Assembly: GCA_963708735.1 (NCBI GenBank)
Contig: CAVPTW010000022.1
Coordinates: forward strand, 248,001 to 312,000
DNA: 64,000 bases
Source: JAGPUQ01 sp963708735
Lineage (GTDB): Bacteria > Pseudomonadota > Gammaproteobacteria > Pseudomonadales > Porticoccaceae
Direction: 5' to 3'
This document shows positions 1-8,267 of this stretch, in pieces. The position numbers were made by a program, and so were the translations under genes. Every line of letters begins with the position of its first letter. The stretch's first letter is position 1. The notes below the pieces were generated by a model. The model saw nothing but the letters and a program-made list of their open reading frames with translations, did no database searches and was not told the DNA's origin.

Positions 1-238
1 TGCCGGAACGCATCCCCGGGCGAACGATCCGACAATCGCCGCAGGCGGCTTCCCGCAGGGGTACCACGATCTCATCAATGATGTAAGCGACGTCCGCGCG
101 CGCCAGACCGGGAGACAGGACACCGGCCCACAGGAGGCCGCTCGCGATCAACAGGCGGCCCGGACGGGGCAAGTGGCGAACGCTCGGCTGACGAAAGCGC
201 GAACGGCGAACTGTTGCGGTAGACAGCGCGGTTGGCAT
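1..238 (-). CDS. Secreted SH3-domain protein, N-terminal part (runs off the left edge)
   Basis: Only the first 79 codons are in the window. After a basic N-terminus (residues 1-30) there is a hydrophobic stretch ending GLARA, a plausible signal-peptidase site, so the product should be exported. The mature start, ADVAYIIDEIVVPLR, resembles the opening of the bacterial SH3 domain in the gammaproteobacterial TIGR04211 family (pattern YVsDeL.vpLRsGpg). Unusually, a CGDC pair sits where that family has Gly-rich residues. The ATG at 238-236 overlaps the TGA of the upstream yciI-like gene by one base, suggesting translational coupling. Family assignment is inference from a short stretch. Confidence 0.5.
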   Translation of the reverse strand, partial: MPTALSTATVRRSRFRQPSVRHLPRPGRLLIASGLLWAGVLSPGLARADVAYIIDEIVVPLREAACGDCRIVRPGMRSG

Positions 239-537
239 CAGGGCAAAACTCGCTTGAAAGGTTTGACGGTCACCGAGGCGTAGACCCCGGCGGCGCCATA
301 GGGGTCATCGGCCCCCCAGGCCCGGGCGGCACCGAGCGAGGGAAATTCGGCGATGACAATGCTGCCGGTAAATCCGGCGGCACCCGGGTTATCCGCATCG
401 ACGGCCGGAGTCGGCCCCGCCACCAGCAACCGACCGGCGGCCTTGAGTGCCTCGAGGCGTGCCAGGTGCGCGGGGCGCGCCTGGAGCCGGGCGGTCAGGC
501 TGTCGGGAGTATCCTCGCAGATGAACACGTACCACAT
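238..537 (-). CDS. yciI: YciI family protein
   Basis: A 99-residue protein of the usual YciI length. It begins MWYVFICED and has the conserved ARPAHLARLEAL segment with the His used by the family, then GPTPAVD with the paired Asp, then the ferredoxin-like core ending in TVKPFKRVLP. YciI proteins are small cytoplasmic alpha/beta proteins with a putative His-Asp catalytic pair. A hydrolase-like or stress role has been proposed, but the physiological substrate is not known. It lies 9 bp downstream of a membrane-protein gene and overlaps the next gene by one base, so the three are probably cotranscribed. E. coli yciI is also near other yci genes. Confidence 0.85.
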   Translation of the reverse strand: MWYVFICEDTPDSLTARLQARPAHLARLEALKAAGRLLVAGPTPAVDADNPGAAGFTGSIVIAEFPSLGAARAWGADDPYGAAGVYASVTVKPFKRVLP

Positions 538-546
538 GCAACGGCC

Positions 547-1269
547 TCAATGCTGCGCTGGATCCGGCTGAGTCCGGAGCAGATCCTCGAACGTCAGGCC
601 GGTCAGTCGCGTTATACGGCGAAACAGGTAGAGCAGGGCGCCCATCATGACCAGCATGGCGGGGAGGGCGATCACGGGATAGCTGAGCGCCGTCAGTCGC
701 CCCAGTTGCTCGTTGTATTCGAGACTGCCGGCGGTGGCCGTGACCACCGCGGTGGCCAGCGCGTAATTGAGCACCGACGAAAGAAAAAACGAACTCGCCA
801 CGATCCAGGACGCCCGCGCCAGCGCGCGTTCGAAGGATGCGACTTCACCCCGCGTCGCCAGTTCGGTGTGGATACGCGCGGTGTCCAGCACGGCGTCGTT
901 CAGTAACAGGCTGCGTACCAGGGGCCAGCGGGTCTTCAGGGACAGCACGATACCGACGCCGAGGAGGCCGGGTATGGCAGCTTCCTTGAGCGCCAGATAG
1001 TGCGGCGGCAGTGCGAGCAGGCTGATGCCGCCGGTCAGAAAGACGCTGACCACCCCGATACCCGAGAACAGGTTGAATTTTCCGCGGCGGAAAAAATCCC
1101 AGACGCCATAGCCGATGGGAAAGGCGAGCGCCACGACAATCCCCCAGGTCGTCCCCAGGGCATTGGGGCCGCTCAATTTCGCCAGCACCAGCGAGGGCGC
1201 AATGATATTGAGCCCGAGATTGAGCAACAGGCTTTCGCGAGGTGGCGCAGTCGCGGTCGTGGCGGTCAT
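547..1269 (-). CDS. Integral membrane protein, VC0807-like family
   Basis: A 240-residue protein with about six hydrophobic segments: residues ~15-35, 42-60, 65-85, 95-110, 150-180 and 190-220. The pattern (LLLNLGLNIIAPSLVLAKL near the start, FPIGYGVWDFFRRGKFN in the first third, a mid-protein LLLNDAVLDTARIH) matches a family annotated VC0807 or 'septation protein A-like' in gammaproteobacteria. No transport or enzymatic activity is established. It is the first gene of the three-gene minus-strand group at the left edge. No strong Shine-Dalgarno precedes the ATG at 1269. The gap 1270-1520 between it and yciO shows only candidate promoter elements. Confidence 0.65.
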   Translation of the reverse strand: MTATTATAPPRESLLLNLGLNIIAPSLVLAKLSGPNALGTTWGIVVALAFPIGYGVWDFFRRGKFNLFSGIGVVSVFLTGGISLLALPPHYLALKEAAIPGLLGVGIVLSLKTRWPLVRSLLLNDAVLDTARIHTELATRGEVASFERALARASWIVASSFFLSSVLNYALATAVVTATAGSLEYNEQLGRLTALSYPVIALPAMLVMMGALLYLFRRITRLTGLTFEDLLRTQPDPAQH

Positions 1270-1470
1270 GGGGAAACGCGGTCCGGAAAGACGTCGATTC
1301 TACCGGTTTGGCGCGTCAGGGCACAGACGTGGAGGCTTGCGGACGCGCAATTTTCCGGGGCGGGTTCGATTACGGCAGGACATCGCGAGGCCGACCAGTT
1401 GCGAGGCACTGGATGGGGAGCACCGCGCAACAACGCTGCAGAAGGCGGTCGCCGCAGTTTTTGATCGGCC

Positions 1471-1479
1471 TGCTATAGT
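1471..1479 (+). promoter_or_regulatory. Candidate extended -10 promoter for yciO
   Basis: TGCTATAGT is an extended -10 (TG-N-TATAGT) about 40 bases before the yciO ATG. No -35 at normal spacing is obvious; a nearby TTGATC is only 7 bases upstream, too close. The same TGCTAnAAT-type element precedes gyrA, uvrB and icd in this window. Confidence 0.4.
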
Positions 1480-1520
1480 GCCGTGCGCAATCACCGGCGT
1501 GCCCGGCAGCGGATGTAGCC

Positions 1521-2147
1521 ATGGTCGAAACCTTACATATCCACCCCGACAACCCCCAGGTGCGCCTCTTGCGCAAGGTGGCGGACATCATCCGCAATGG
1601 CGGTCTGGTGGCGTATCCCACCGATTCGGCCTACGCGCTCGGCTGTCATCTGGGCGACAAGGATGCAGTGGATCGCATCCGCCGCATTCGGGAACTCGAC
1701 AAACACCACAATTTCACCCTGGTGTGTCGGGACCTGTCGGAACTGGGCAACTACGCCAAAGTGGACAATCAGGTGTTTCGACTGCTCAAGGCCCACACCC
1801 CGGGTCCTTACACCTTTATCCTCAATGCAACCTCGGAAGTCCCGCGCCGATTGATGCATCCCAAGCGCAAGACCATCGGACTGCGGGTACCGGATAACGC
1901 CATCACCCAGGGTTTGCTCGCCGAGCTGGGCGAGCCACTGATCAGCGTCACGCTGATCTTGCCGGGGGACGAATACCCGCTGTCGGATCCGGATGACATC
2001 CGGGACCGGCTAGGGTCGCGGATCGACGCGCTGGTCGACGGCGGTTGCGGTTCGCTGGAGCCCACCACCGTGATCGATCTGAGCGGCGCCGAGCCCCAGT
2101 TGCTGCGGCGCGGCATGGGCGATCCGGAGCCCTTCGGCTGCGCCTGA
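1521..2147 (+). CDS. yciO: YciO, TsaC/YrdC/Sua5-domain protein
   Basis: A 208-residue YrdC-fold protein. N-terminal TDSAYALG, RIRELDKHHNFTLV, HTPGPYTFIL and PKRKTIGLRVPD are the nucleotide/threonylcarbamoyl-AMP-binding motifs of the family. It has the short YciO architecture without the Sua5 C-terminal domain. TsaC/Sua5 enzymes make L-threonylcarbamoyladenylate for tRNA t6A37; YciO is a paralogue with a weaker or different role, so the exact activity is uncertain. It precedes scpA, as in many gammaproteobacteria where yciO-scpA-scpB-rluB are neighbours. ATG 1521 was chosen because the conserved domain begins close behind it. Confidence 0.88.
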   Translation: MVETLHIHPDNPQVRLLRKVADIIRNGGLVAYPTDSAYALGCHLGDKDAVDRIRRIRELDKHHNFTLVCRDLSELGNYAKVDNQVFRLLKAHTPGPYTFILNATSEVPRRLMHPKRKTIGLRVPDNAITQGLLAELGEPLISVTLILPGDEYPLSDPDDIRDRLGSRIDALVDGGCGSLEPTTVIDLSGAEPQLLRRGMGDPEPFGCA

Positions 2148-2182
2148 TGCGAGCTGCGGTCACCGCCGTCGGGGTAGCGTCC

Positions 2183-2202
2183 TATAATGGCCGCGCCATT
2201 AT
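2183..2202 (+). promoter_or_regulatory. Consensus TATAAT inside an inverted repeat upstream of scpA
   Basis: TATAAT (2183-2188) is a perfect sigma70 -10 box. It sits in an inverted repeat with arms ATAATGGC (2184-2191) and GCCATTAT (2195-2202), 27 bases before the scpA ATG at 2229. A matching -35 is not evident. The palindrome covers the -10 and expected start point, so it could be an operator. That is inference. Confidence 0.35.
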
Positions 2203-2228
2203 GGCCATCCATGGTTACCGGAGATTTC

Positions 2229-3074
2229 ATGAGCACAGCGGACCCCCCAGCGCTGCCTGCGGTCGCGATACCGCCCCAGGCGCCCCGCCAGGAGGAACTG
2301 CCGTTCGCGATCGTGCTCGGCGAGCGCATGACCCAGCTGCCCGCGGATCTCTACATTCCACCGGACGCCCTCGAAGTCGTGCTGGAAACCTTCGAAGGTC
2401 CGCTCGACCTGTTGCTGTACCTGATCCGGCGTCGCAATCTCGACATCCTGCTGGTGAACGTCGCGGAGATTACCCGCCAGTACATCGAATACATCGGCAT
2501 GATGGAGGCGCTGCGCTTCGAGCTGGCGGCCGAGTATCTGGTGATGGCGGCGATGCTGGCGGAGATCAAGTCCCGCATGCTGCTGCCCCGTCAGGCCGAG
2601 ATCGTTGACGAGGACGATCCCCGCGCCGAACTGATTCGCCGGCTGCAGGAATACGAGCGCTTCAAGCAGGCCGCCGAGGCGCTGGATCTGCTCCCGCGCG
2701 TGGAGCGGGATATCTTTCCCGCCACGCTGCCGGCGCCGGATGGCCCGCAGCAACGCCCACATCCGCCCGTCGAATTGCGGGAATTGCTGGTCGCGCTGGC
2801 CGGCGTGATGGCGCGGGCGCGGCTTCAGGAACACCACCATATCCGCTTCGAGCCGCTGTCGACCCGCGCCCGCATGGCCGAAATTCTGGATCGCCTGCGC
2901 ACGGAGGCGTTCGTGTCTTTCGTCGCGCTGTTCCGGCTCACGGAGGGACGGCGGGGCGTGGTGGTCACCTTTCTCGCGATCATGGAGTTGGTAAAAGAGT
3001 CCCTGATCGACATTGTCCAGGCCGAGCCCTACGGCCCCATTCATATTGCCGGGAGATCGACGGATGGAAGCTGA
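2229..3074 (+). CDS. scpA: Segregation and condensation protein A
   Basis: Kleisin subunit of the Smc-ScpA-ScpB condensin, acting on the nucleoid. The 281-residue product contains the hallmark FEGPLDLLLYLIRRRNLDIL near residue 45 (N-terminal kleisin region binding the Smc neck), then EYLVMAAMLAEIKSRMLLP, and a C-terminal winged-helix region with EAFVSFVALFRLTEGRRGVVVTFLAIMEL. An in-frame ATG lies 14 codons upstream but inside the promoter palindrome; the ATG at 2229 follows GGAG and gives a normal N-terminus, so I prefer it. It overlaps scpB by 11 bases, consistent with coupled synthesis of the two partners. Confidence 0.95.
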   Translation: MSTADPPALPAVAIPPQAPRQEELPFAIVLGERMTQLPADLYIPPDALEVVLETFEGPLDLLLYLIRRRNLDILLVNVAEITRQYIEYIGMMEALRFELAAEYLVMAAMLAEIKSRMLLPRQAEIVDEDDPRAELIRRLQEYERFKQAAEALDLLPRVERDIFPATLPAPDGPQQRPHPPVELRELLVALAGVMARARLQEHHHIRFEPLSTRARMAEILDRLRTEAFVSFVALFRLTEGRRGVVVTFLAIMELVKESLIDIVQAEPYGPIHIAGRSTDGS

Positions 3075-3732
3075 ACGCCTGCGTATGATCATCGAAGGCG
3101 CACTGCTGGCCGCCGGACGGCCCCTCGATCTGGCCCAACTGAACGCGCTGTTCGACCCCCTGGAACAGCCCGGCCAGGATGCGATCCGGACGGCGCTCGA
3201 TGCCATCGCTGCCGCCAGTGCCGCACACGCCTGGGAGCTGCGCCAGACGGCGAGCGGCTATCGACTCCAGGTGCGCGCCGAGCTGGGCCCCTGGATCGGT
3301 CGACTGTGGGAAGAGAAACCCCGGCGCTATTCGCGCTCCTTTCTCGAAACGCTCGTGCTGATCGCCTACCGTCAGCCGGTGACGCGGGGCGACATCGAAG
3401 CCGTGCGCGGCGTGGCCGTGAGTTCCGATACCATCAAGGTCTTGCAGGAGCGGGAGTGGATCCGCGTGGTGGGGCATCGCGATGTCCCCGGCCGACCGGC
3501 GCTCTATGCCACCACCCGGCAGTTTCTGGATTATTTCAATCTGGAGAGCCTGGAACAGTTGCCGCCCCTCAGCGAGCTAAAGGATTTCGAGCTCCTGGAG
3601 CCCCAGCTGGAGCTGGCCGCCGCGGCTGCGCTCGAGCCCGCCGCTGCCGATCCGGGCGCTGCCGAAGTGCCCTCTGCCGAGCCATTCGCCGCGGATGAGA
3701 TGTCCGCTCATGCATCGGCGCCCACACCATGA
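3064..3732 (+). CDS. scpB: Segregation and condensation protein B
   Basis: A 222-residue ScpB with two winged-helix domains; it dimerises on the ScpA kleisin to regulate Smc condensin. LRMIIEGALLAAGRPLDL opens the first winged helix. The core YSRSFLETLVLIAYRQPVTR, followed by IEAVRGVAVSSDTIKVLQEREWIRVVG, is diagnostic of the family. The last ~45 residues are Ala/Glu/Pro-rich and poorly conserved. ATG 3064 lies inside the 3' end of scpA behind GGGAG. The gene ends in ATGA, overlapping the rluB start by four bases, so scpA-scpB-rluB form one translationally coupled unit. Confidence 0.94.
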   Translation: MEAERLRMIIEGALLAAGRPLDLAQLNALFDPLEQPGQDAIRTALDAIAAASAAHAWELRQTASGYRLQVRAELGPWIGRLWEEKPRRYSRSFLETLVLIAYRQPVTRGDIEAVRGVAVSSDTIKVLQEREWIRVVGHRDVPGRPALYATTRQFLDYFNLESLEQLPPLSELKDFELLEPQLELAAAAALEPAAADPGAAEVPSAEPFAADEMSAHASAPTP

Positions 3733-4562
3733 CCGAAAAAATCCAGAAATTGCTCGCCAATGCCGGACTGGGTTCGCGCCGGGAGATCGAAGGCTGGATC
3801 AGCAGCGGCCGGGTCACGGTCGACGGCAAGATCGCGGGCATCGGTGATCGCGCCACCGCGACCGCGGTCATCTGCGTCGATGGTCGACGCATCGCGCTCG
3901 CGGAAACCGCCGCACCCCGGGTACTGGTTTACAACAAACCTGAAGGCGAGATCAGCACCCGCACCGATCCAAAAGCGCGGGCGACCGTGTTCCAGGCGCT
4001 GCCGGCGCTCAAGACCGGGCGCTGGGTCGCGGTCGGGCGCCTGGACGTCAATACCAGCGGCCTGTTGCTGTTTACCAACGACGGCGAGCTCGCCAATCGC
4101 CTGATGCATCCGGCGACCGGAATCGACCGGGAATACCGGGTGCGGGTGCGCGGCGAAGTGACTGACGAGATGATTGCGCGCCTCGTCGCCGGGGTCGAGC
4201 TGGACGACGGCCCCGCGCGCTTCGAACGCATCGTGCCGGGCGGCGGCGAGAACGCCAACCGCTGGTTTTCGGTGATCGTGCGGGAAGGGCGCAACCGCGA
4301 GGTGCGGCGTCTGTGGGAATCCCAGGGCTGTATCGTGAGCCGGCTCAAGCGGGTCCGCTACGGACCCGTGGTGCTGCCATCGTGGATTCGCCTGGGGCAG
4401 TGGGCCGACCTGCCGCCCGGGCAAATCGCCGGGCTGTACAGGGCGGCGGGGCTGGAGCGCGAGGTGGCGCCCCTGGTGCCCCACGAACTCCAGCATCGCG
4501 AGCGTCAGGAGCGCCGGCTGCGGGCGGGCGGCGGGCGCCGGAGGCAATCCCGCAAGCATTAG
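3729..4562 (+). CDS. rluB: 23S rRNA pseudouridine(2605) synthase RluB
   Basis: Makes pseudouridine at position 2605 (E. coli numbering) of 23S rRNA. The 277 residues start with an S4 RNA-binding domain (MTEKIQKLLANAGLGSRREIEGWI), followed by the RsuA-type catalytic domain. VLVYNKPEGEISTRTD and VGRLDVNTSGLLLFTNDGELANRLMHP are the catalytic motifs, with the Asp of GRLD as the nucleophile. IVREGRNREVRRLWES is the family's C-terminal signature. A basic Arg-rich tail ends the protein. Four-base ATGA overlap with scpB. It converges on yciK with a 15-bp gap in which I see no clear terminator. Confidence 0.93.
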   Translation: MTEKIQKLLANAGLGSRREIEGWISSGRVTVDGKIAGIGDRATATAVICVDGRRIALAETAAPRVLVYNKPEGEISTRTDPKARATVFQALPALKTGRWVAVGRLDVNTSGLLLFTNDGELANRLMHPATGIDREYRVRVRGEVTDEMIARLVAGVELDDGPARFERIVPGGGENANRWFSVIVREGRNREVRRLWESQGCIVSRLKRVRYGPVVLPSWIRLGQWADLPPGQIAGLYRAAGLEREVAPLVPHELQHRERQERRLRAGGGRRRQSRKH

Positions 4563-4577
4563 CAGTCTGGTCTCACC

Positions 4578-5336
4578 CTACTGGGCGTCGAAGGACTGTC
4601 CGGTCACGCCCTGACTGTCCGGTCCCATCAGGTACAGATAGGCAGGCATCAGATCGGCGGGCGTTTTCAGCGTCGCGGGATCTTCGGCAGGGTACGCGGC
4701 GGCGCGCATGGCGGTGCGGGTGGCGCCCGGGTTGATGCAGTTCACGCGAATCCGGCTGGTGCGCTCCAGCTCTGCCGCCAGCACCTGACTCATTCCCTCC
4801 ACCGCGAATTTGGATACCGCGTAGGCACCCCAGAACGCCCGGCCCGCGCGGCCGACGCCCGAAGAGGTGAACAGCACCGCGGCGTCGGGCGCCTCGCGCA
4901 GCGCCGGCAACAGTGCCTTGGTAAGGAGGAATTCCGCAGTCACATTGACTTGCAGCACGCGCGCCCAGCTCGCCGCGCCGTAGTTGGCGATGGTGGTGCG
5001 CTCGCCCAGCAGGGCGGCATTGTGCAGCAGGCCATCCAGACGACCGAATTCGTCGGTTATCTGTTCGGCCATTTCCTGGTAATGGGTTTCGGTGGCGCCT
5101 TCGAGGCAGAGCGGGTAGATGGCGGGCTCCGGGCTGCCGGCGACGAGGATTTCGTCGTAGACGCTTTCGAGTTTGGCGACCGTGCGACCGCACAGGATCA
5201 GGGTGGCACCGTGGCGCGCAAAGGTGACGGCGGCACAGCGGCCGATACCCGCCCCCGCGCCGGTCACCAGAATGACCCGGTCGTGCAACAGGGTCGGGGA
5301 GGGCGTGTAGCTGCTGGGTACGATGGAAACAGGCAT
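4578..5336 (-). CDS. yciK: YciK-type short-chain dehydrogenase/reductase
   Basis: A 252-residue classical SDR. VTGAGAGIG (residues ~24-32) is the Rossmann TGxxxGxG motif; LLHNAAL carries the structural Asn motif; the active site is FTSSGVG (Ser) and WGAYAVSKFAVEG (YxxxK). The N-terminal YTPSPTLLHDRVILVTG matches YciK (YxPxxxLLxxRxILVTG), a family whose physiological substrate is unknown. The same order (yciK, HAD phosphatase, ubiG) occurs in Pseudomonas. ATG 5336 was chosen because upstream residues have no SDR similarity. It lies 25 bp after the upstream phosphatase gene and is the last gene of the four-gene minus operon. Confidence 0.87.
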   Translation of the reverse strand: MPVSIVPSSYTPSPTLLHDRVILVTGAGAGIGRCAAVTFARHGATLILCGRTVAKLESVYDEILVAGSPEPAIYPLCLEGATETHYQEMAEQITDEFGRLDGLLHNAALLGERTTIANYGAASWARVLQVNVTAEFLLTKALLPALREAPDAAVLFTSSGVGRAGRAFWGAYAVSKFAVEGMSQVLAAELERTSRIRVNCINPGATRTAMRAAAYPAEDPATLKTPADLMPAYLYLMGPDSQGVTGQSFDAQ

Positions 5337-5361
5337 GGCGGCGACGGGTTTCTCGGCAGGG

Positions 5362-6018
5362 TCAGAACAGCAGATCATGAAGTTCGTGGGCGCTGGCGAT
5401 GCGATGGTGCGCGTTCCAGTCGGCGGGGTCTTCGCCGGCGTCGATATAGCCGTAAATCGCCGCCACCGTACGGGTGCCGGCGCTGCGCCCCGCATCGATG
5501 TCGCGGCGATGATCGCCGATCATGATGCAGGCGTCCGGTGCGACGCCGAGCCGGGCGCACGCGAGCAGGATCGACTCCGGGTGCGGTTTGGTATGGGTGA
5601 CGTGATCGGGGCAGATCACCGCGCCCGGCGCCGGTGACAGATTCATGTCCCGCAGCAGCGGCGTGGTGTAGGTACTGGGCTTGTTGGTGACCACGGCCCA
5701 GGGAATGCCGGTTTCGCCCAGGCGCGCGAGCACGGCTTCGATACCGGGAAAGGGCCGGGTGTGGCGCGACAGGTTGGCGCGATAGATCGCCAGAAATTCG
5801 GCGCGGATCTGCTCGAACCGGGGATCCTCGGCCGTACAGCCGAAGGCCCGGGCGACCAGCCCCGCCGAGCCATCCGTGACCAGCGTCCGAATCTCCGCAT
5901 CGGGAAGCGGCGCCATGGCGCGCGCTTGCAACATCTGGTTGAGGGAATAGGCGAAGTCCGGCGCGGTGTCGAGCAGGGTACCGTCGAGATCGAACAGGAC
6001 GGCGCGATAACGGCTCAC
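5362..6018 (-). CDS. mupP: HAD-family phosphatase, MupP / phosphoglycolate phosphatase-like
   Basis: A 218-residue HAD subfamily IA enzyme. AVLFDLDGTLLDTAPDF is motif I with both Asp residues, WAVVTNKPS is motif II, and CIMIGDHRRDIDAG is motif IV; a helical cap lies between. By fold it is Gph-like. Its position between yciK and ubiG is that of Pseudomonas putida MupP, which dephosphorylates N-acetylmuramic acid 6-phosphate in peptidoglycan recycling, so I favour that role (inference from context). The start is GTG at 6018, giving VSRYRAVLFDLDG; GTGA overlaps the ubiG stop by four bases. Motif IV reads GDHRRD, as in MupP-like proteins, rather than GDSxxD. Confidence 0.82.
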   Translation of the reverse strand: MSRYRAVLFDLDGTLLDTAPDFAYSLNQMLQARAMAPLPDAEIRTLVTDGSAGLVARAFGCTAEDPRFEQIRAEFLAIYRANLSRHTRPFPGIEAVLARLGETGIPWAVVTNKPSTYTTPLLRDMNLSPAPGAVICPDHVTHTKPHPESILLACARLGVAPDACIMIGDHRRDIDAGRSAGTRTVAAIYGYIDAGEDPADWNAHHRIASAHELHDLLF

Positions 6019-6761
6019 GAGGCTTCTCCGGGAGCGGCCCGCGTGGCGTGGAGCAGGTAATTCACGTCCACGTCCCGCGCCTTCAGGTGATAGCTGCGGG
6101 TCAGCGGGTTGTAGAGCATGCCCGTCATGTCCTGCACCTCGAGATCCGCCGCGCGACACCAGGCCGCGAGTTCCGCCGGGCGGATGAAACGGGCGTAGGT
6201 GTGGGTGCCGCGCGGCAGCAGGCCCAGCAGGTATTCGGCGCCGATGATCGCCAGGGCAAATGCCTTGGGATTGCGGTTGATGGTGGAGAAAAACAGGTGG
6301 CCGCCGGGTTTGACCAGCTGCGCGCAGGCACGCACCACAGCGGCGGGGTCGGGCACATGCTCCAGCATTTCGAGGCAGGTGACCACGTCGAAGGTACCGG
6401 GCGCCTCGGCGGCCAGTGCCTCGGCCGCGATGCAGCGATAGTCCACGGCGACGCCGGACTCGATGCCGTGCAGTCGCGCCACCGCGAGCGGCGCTTCACC
6501 CAGATCGATGCCGGTGACCTGCGCGCCGCGGCGCGCCATGGCTTCGGCCAGAATACCGCCCCCGCAGCCCACATCCAGCAGCCGGCTCCCCGCGACCGGG
6601 GCACGCTCGTCGATCCAGTTGGCGCGCAGGGGATTGATTTCATGGAGCGGCTTGAACTCGCCGGTGGCATCCCACCAGCGCGCGGCCAGTGCTGCGAAGC
6701 GGGCGATTTCGGCGGGATCGACGTTGCCGTGGACGGAGGCGTCGGAATCAGCAGTGGACAT
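6015..6761 (-). CDS. ubiG: Ubiquinone biosynthesis O-methyltransferase UbiG
   Basis: SAM-dependent enzyme performing both O-methylations in ubiquinone synthesis; membrane-associated. The 248 residues include DPAEIARFAALAARWWD and PLHEINPLRANWI, which are specific to UbiG, then motif I LLDVGCGGGILAEAMARRG and motif II VTGIDLGEAPL, post-motif CLEMLEHVPDP and KPGGHLFFSTINR. This is the usual length. Its stop overlaps the GTG of the next gene (mupP) by four bases, and its start is 26 bp from the deaminase gene, so the genes 8140 to 4578 read as one operon. Confidence 0.95.
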   Translation of the reverse strand: MSTADSDASVHGNVDPAEIARFAALAARWWDATGEFKPLHEINPLRANWIDERAPVAGSRLLDVGCGGGILAEAMARRGAQVTGIDLGEAPLAVARLHGIESGVAVDYRCIAAEALAAEAPGTFDVVTCLEMLEHVPDPAAVVRACAQLVKPGGHLFFSTINRNPKAFALAIIGAEYLLGLLPRGTHTYARFIRPAELAAWCRAADLEVQDMTGMLYNPLTRSYHLKARDVDVNYLLHATRAAPGEAS

Positions 6762-6787
6762 GGGCAGTCACCGACATGGGTGGGGTC

Positions 6788-8140
6788 TCAGCGGGTGTTG
6801 GCGGCGATGCGGTCGCGCCATTCCCGGACGCGGACGGTCAGTGCCGGCAGGTCGATGGTCCGGTGCGCGCGCCCGTCGAGCACACAGTTTCCCGCCACCC
6901 AGGCGTGGCTGACGCGCCGCCCGCAGGCGGTGTACACCAGTTGCGAGAGCGGATTATACAGGGGCAGCGCGCCCGGATCGGTGAACTCCACGGCGATCAT
7001 GTCGGCGGCCTTACCGGCTTCGAGGCTGCCGATTTCGTCGTCCAGACCGAGCGCCGTGGCGCCGCCGAGCGTCGCCAGCTCGATCACTTCGGCGGCGCCA
7101 AGGTGGGACGGGTCACCGTTCAGGCCCTTGGCGAGCAGCGCGGCGGTGTGCATTTCGCCGAACAGATCGAGGTCGTTGTTGCTTGCGGCGCCGTCGGTAC
7201 CCAGGGCCACCGGAATCCCCGCGCTGCGCAGCATGTGCACCGGGCAGAAGCCGCTGGCGAGCTTGAGGTTCGATTCGGGGCAGTGGATCACGCTGGCGCC
7301 GGTGGTGGCCAGAAGTTCGCAATCGCTGGTGTCCACCTGCGTCATGTGGACGCACTGGGTCGTGCGCGACAGCAGCCCGAAGCGGTGCAGGCGGGCACTC
7401 GGGCGATCGCCGTGGGTGGCGATGGCGTCGGCCACCTCGCGCGCGGTTTCATGCAGGTGGATGTGAACGGCGGCTTGCAGTTCTTCGGCGTAAGTCGCGA
7501 TGCGTTCCAGGGTGGTGTCCGCCACGGTGTAGGGCGCGTGCGGGCCGAAGGCCACCCGCAGCAGTGGATCGCCCTGGTTGTCGTCGTAGACCGCGAGGCC
7601 CTTGTGCAGGTACTCGTCGGCATTGCGTGCCCAGGGCGTCGCAAATTCCAGGATCGGGAAGGCGATCTGGGCGCGGATGCGGGCCTGTCGCGCGACCGTG
7701 GCGACCACGTCGGGGTAGAAGTACATGTCGGCAAAGCAGGTGGTGCCGGTGGCGAGCATTTCCGCGATGGCGAGCCGGGTGCCGTCGGCGACGAAATCGG
7801 CGCTCACCCAGCGCGCCTCGGCGGGCCAGATGTGCTGTTCGAGCCAGGTGTCGAGGGGCATGTCATCGGCGAGGCCGCGGAACAGCGACATGGCGGCGTG
7901 GCCATGGGCATTCACCAGACCGGGCATCAGCAGACTGTCGGGAAGGTGCAGGAACTGCGCCGCCGGATGCTTGCGGATGGCCTCGGCGCGCGGCAGCAGC
8001 TCCACAATGCGCTCCCCGGCGATGACCACGGCGCAGTCGCGATACACGGCGCCCCGGGGTACCACGGGCACCACCCAGCCGGCGGAAACCACCAGGTCGG
8101 CGCGCGGAAAATGCGGTGGGGAGGGGGGCGGCAGGCTCAT
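6788..8140 (-). CDS. mtaD: 5-methylthioadenosine/S-adenosylhomocysteine deaminase-type amidohydrolase (TRZ/ATZ family)
   Basis: A 450-residue metal-dependent amidohydrolase. Metal ligands are visible in LVNAHGHAAMSLFRG (HxH), HIHLHE, the HCPESNLKLASG segment and GTDGAASNNDLDLFGEM (Asp). This pattern, including the SNLKLASG loop, is that of the MtaD/SAH deaminase group (cytosine-deaminase superfamily). The predicted reaction is deamination of 5'-methylthioadenosine and S-adenosylhomocysteine, by-products of SAM chemistry such as UbiG's. Gene order mtaD-like/ubiG with gyrA divergent is shared with Pseudomonas. Exact nucleoside preference cannot be read from the sequence. Confidence 0.82.
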   Translation of the reverse strand: MSLPPPSPPHFPRADLVVSAGWVVPVVPRGAVYRDCAVVIAGERIVELLPRAEAIRKHPAAQFLHLPDSLLMPGLVNAHGHAAMSLFRGLADDMPLDTWLEQHIWPAEARWVSADFVADGTRLAIAEMLATGTTCFADMYFYPDVVATVARQARIRAQIAFPILEFATPWARNADEYLHKGLAVYDDNQGDPLLRVAFGPHAPYTVADTTLERIATYAEELQAAVHIHLHETAREVADAIATHGDRPSARLHRFGLLSRTTQCVHMTQVDTSDCELLATTGASVIHCPESNLKLASGFCPVHMLRSAGIPVALGTDGAASNNDLDLFGEMHTAALLAKGLNGDPSHLGAAEVIELATLGGATALGLDDEIGSLEAGKAADMIAVEFTDPGALPLYNPLSQLVYTACGRRVSHAWVAGNCVLDGRAHRTIDLPALTVRVREWRDRIAANTR

Positions 8141-8180
8141 GGCGGCGGCAGTATAACGCGGCCGGGATGATGGAGCCCTG

Positions 8181-8189
8181 TGCTACAAT
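8181..8189 (+). promoter_or_regulatory. Candidate extended -10 promoter for gyrA
   Basis: TGCTACAAT (TG-N-TACAAT) lies in the 127-bp divergent region between the deaminase gene and gyrA, 78 bases before the gyrA ATG. No good -35 is seen at 16-18 bp, typical of extended -10 promoters. Candidate start near 8196. Confidence 0.5.
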
Positions 8190-8267
8190 GCGCCGCCTTT
8201 TTGAACGCCTGCCACCGCGGGTTGAGCCTGCCGGTACCGGCAGCGATTGCCGGAGAAGTGACGCGAG

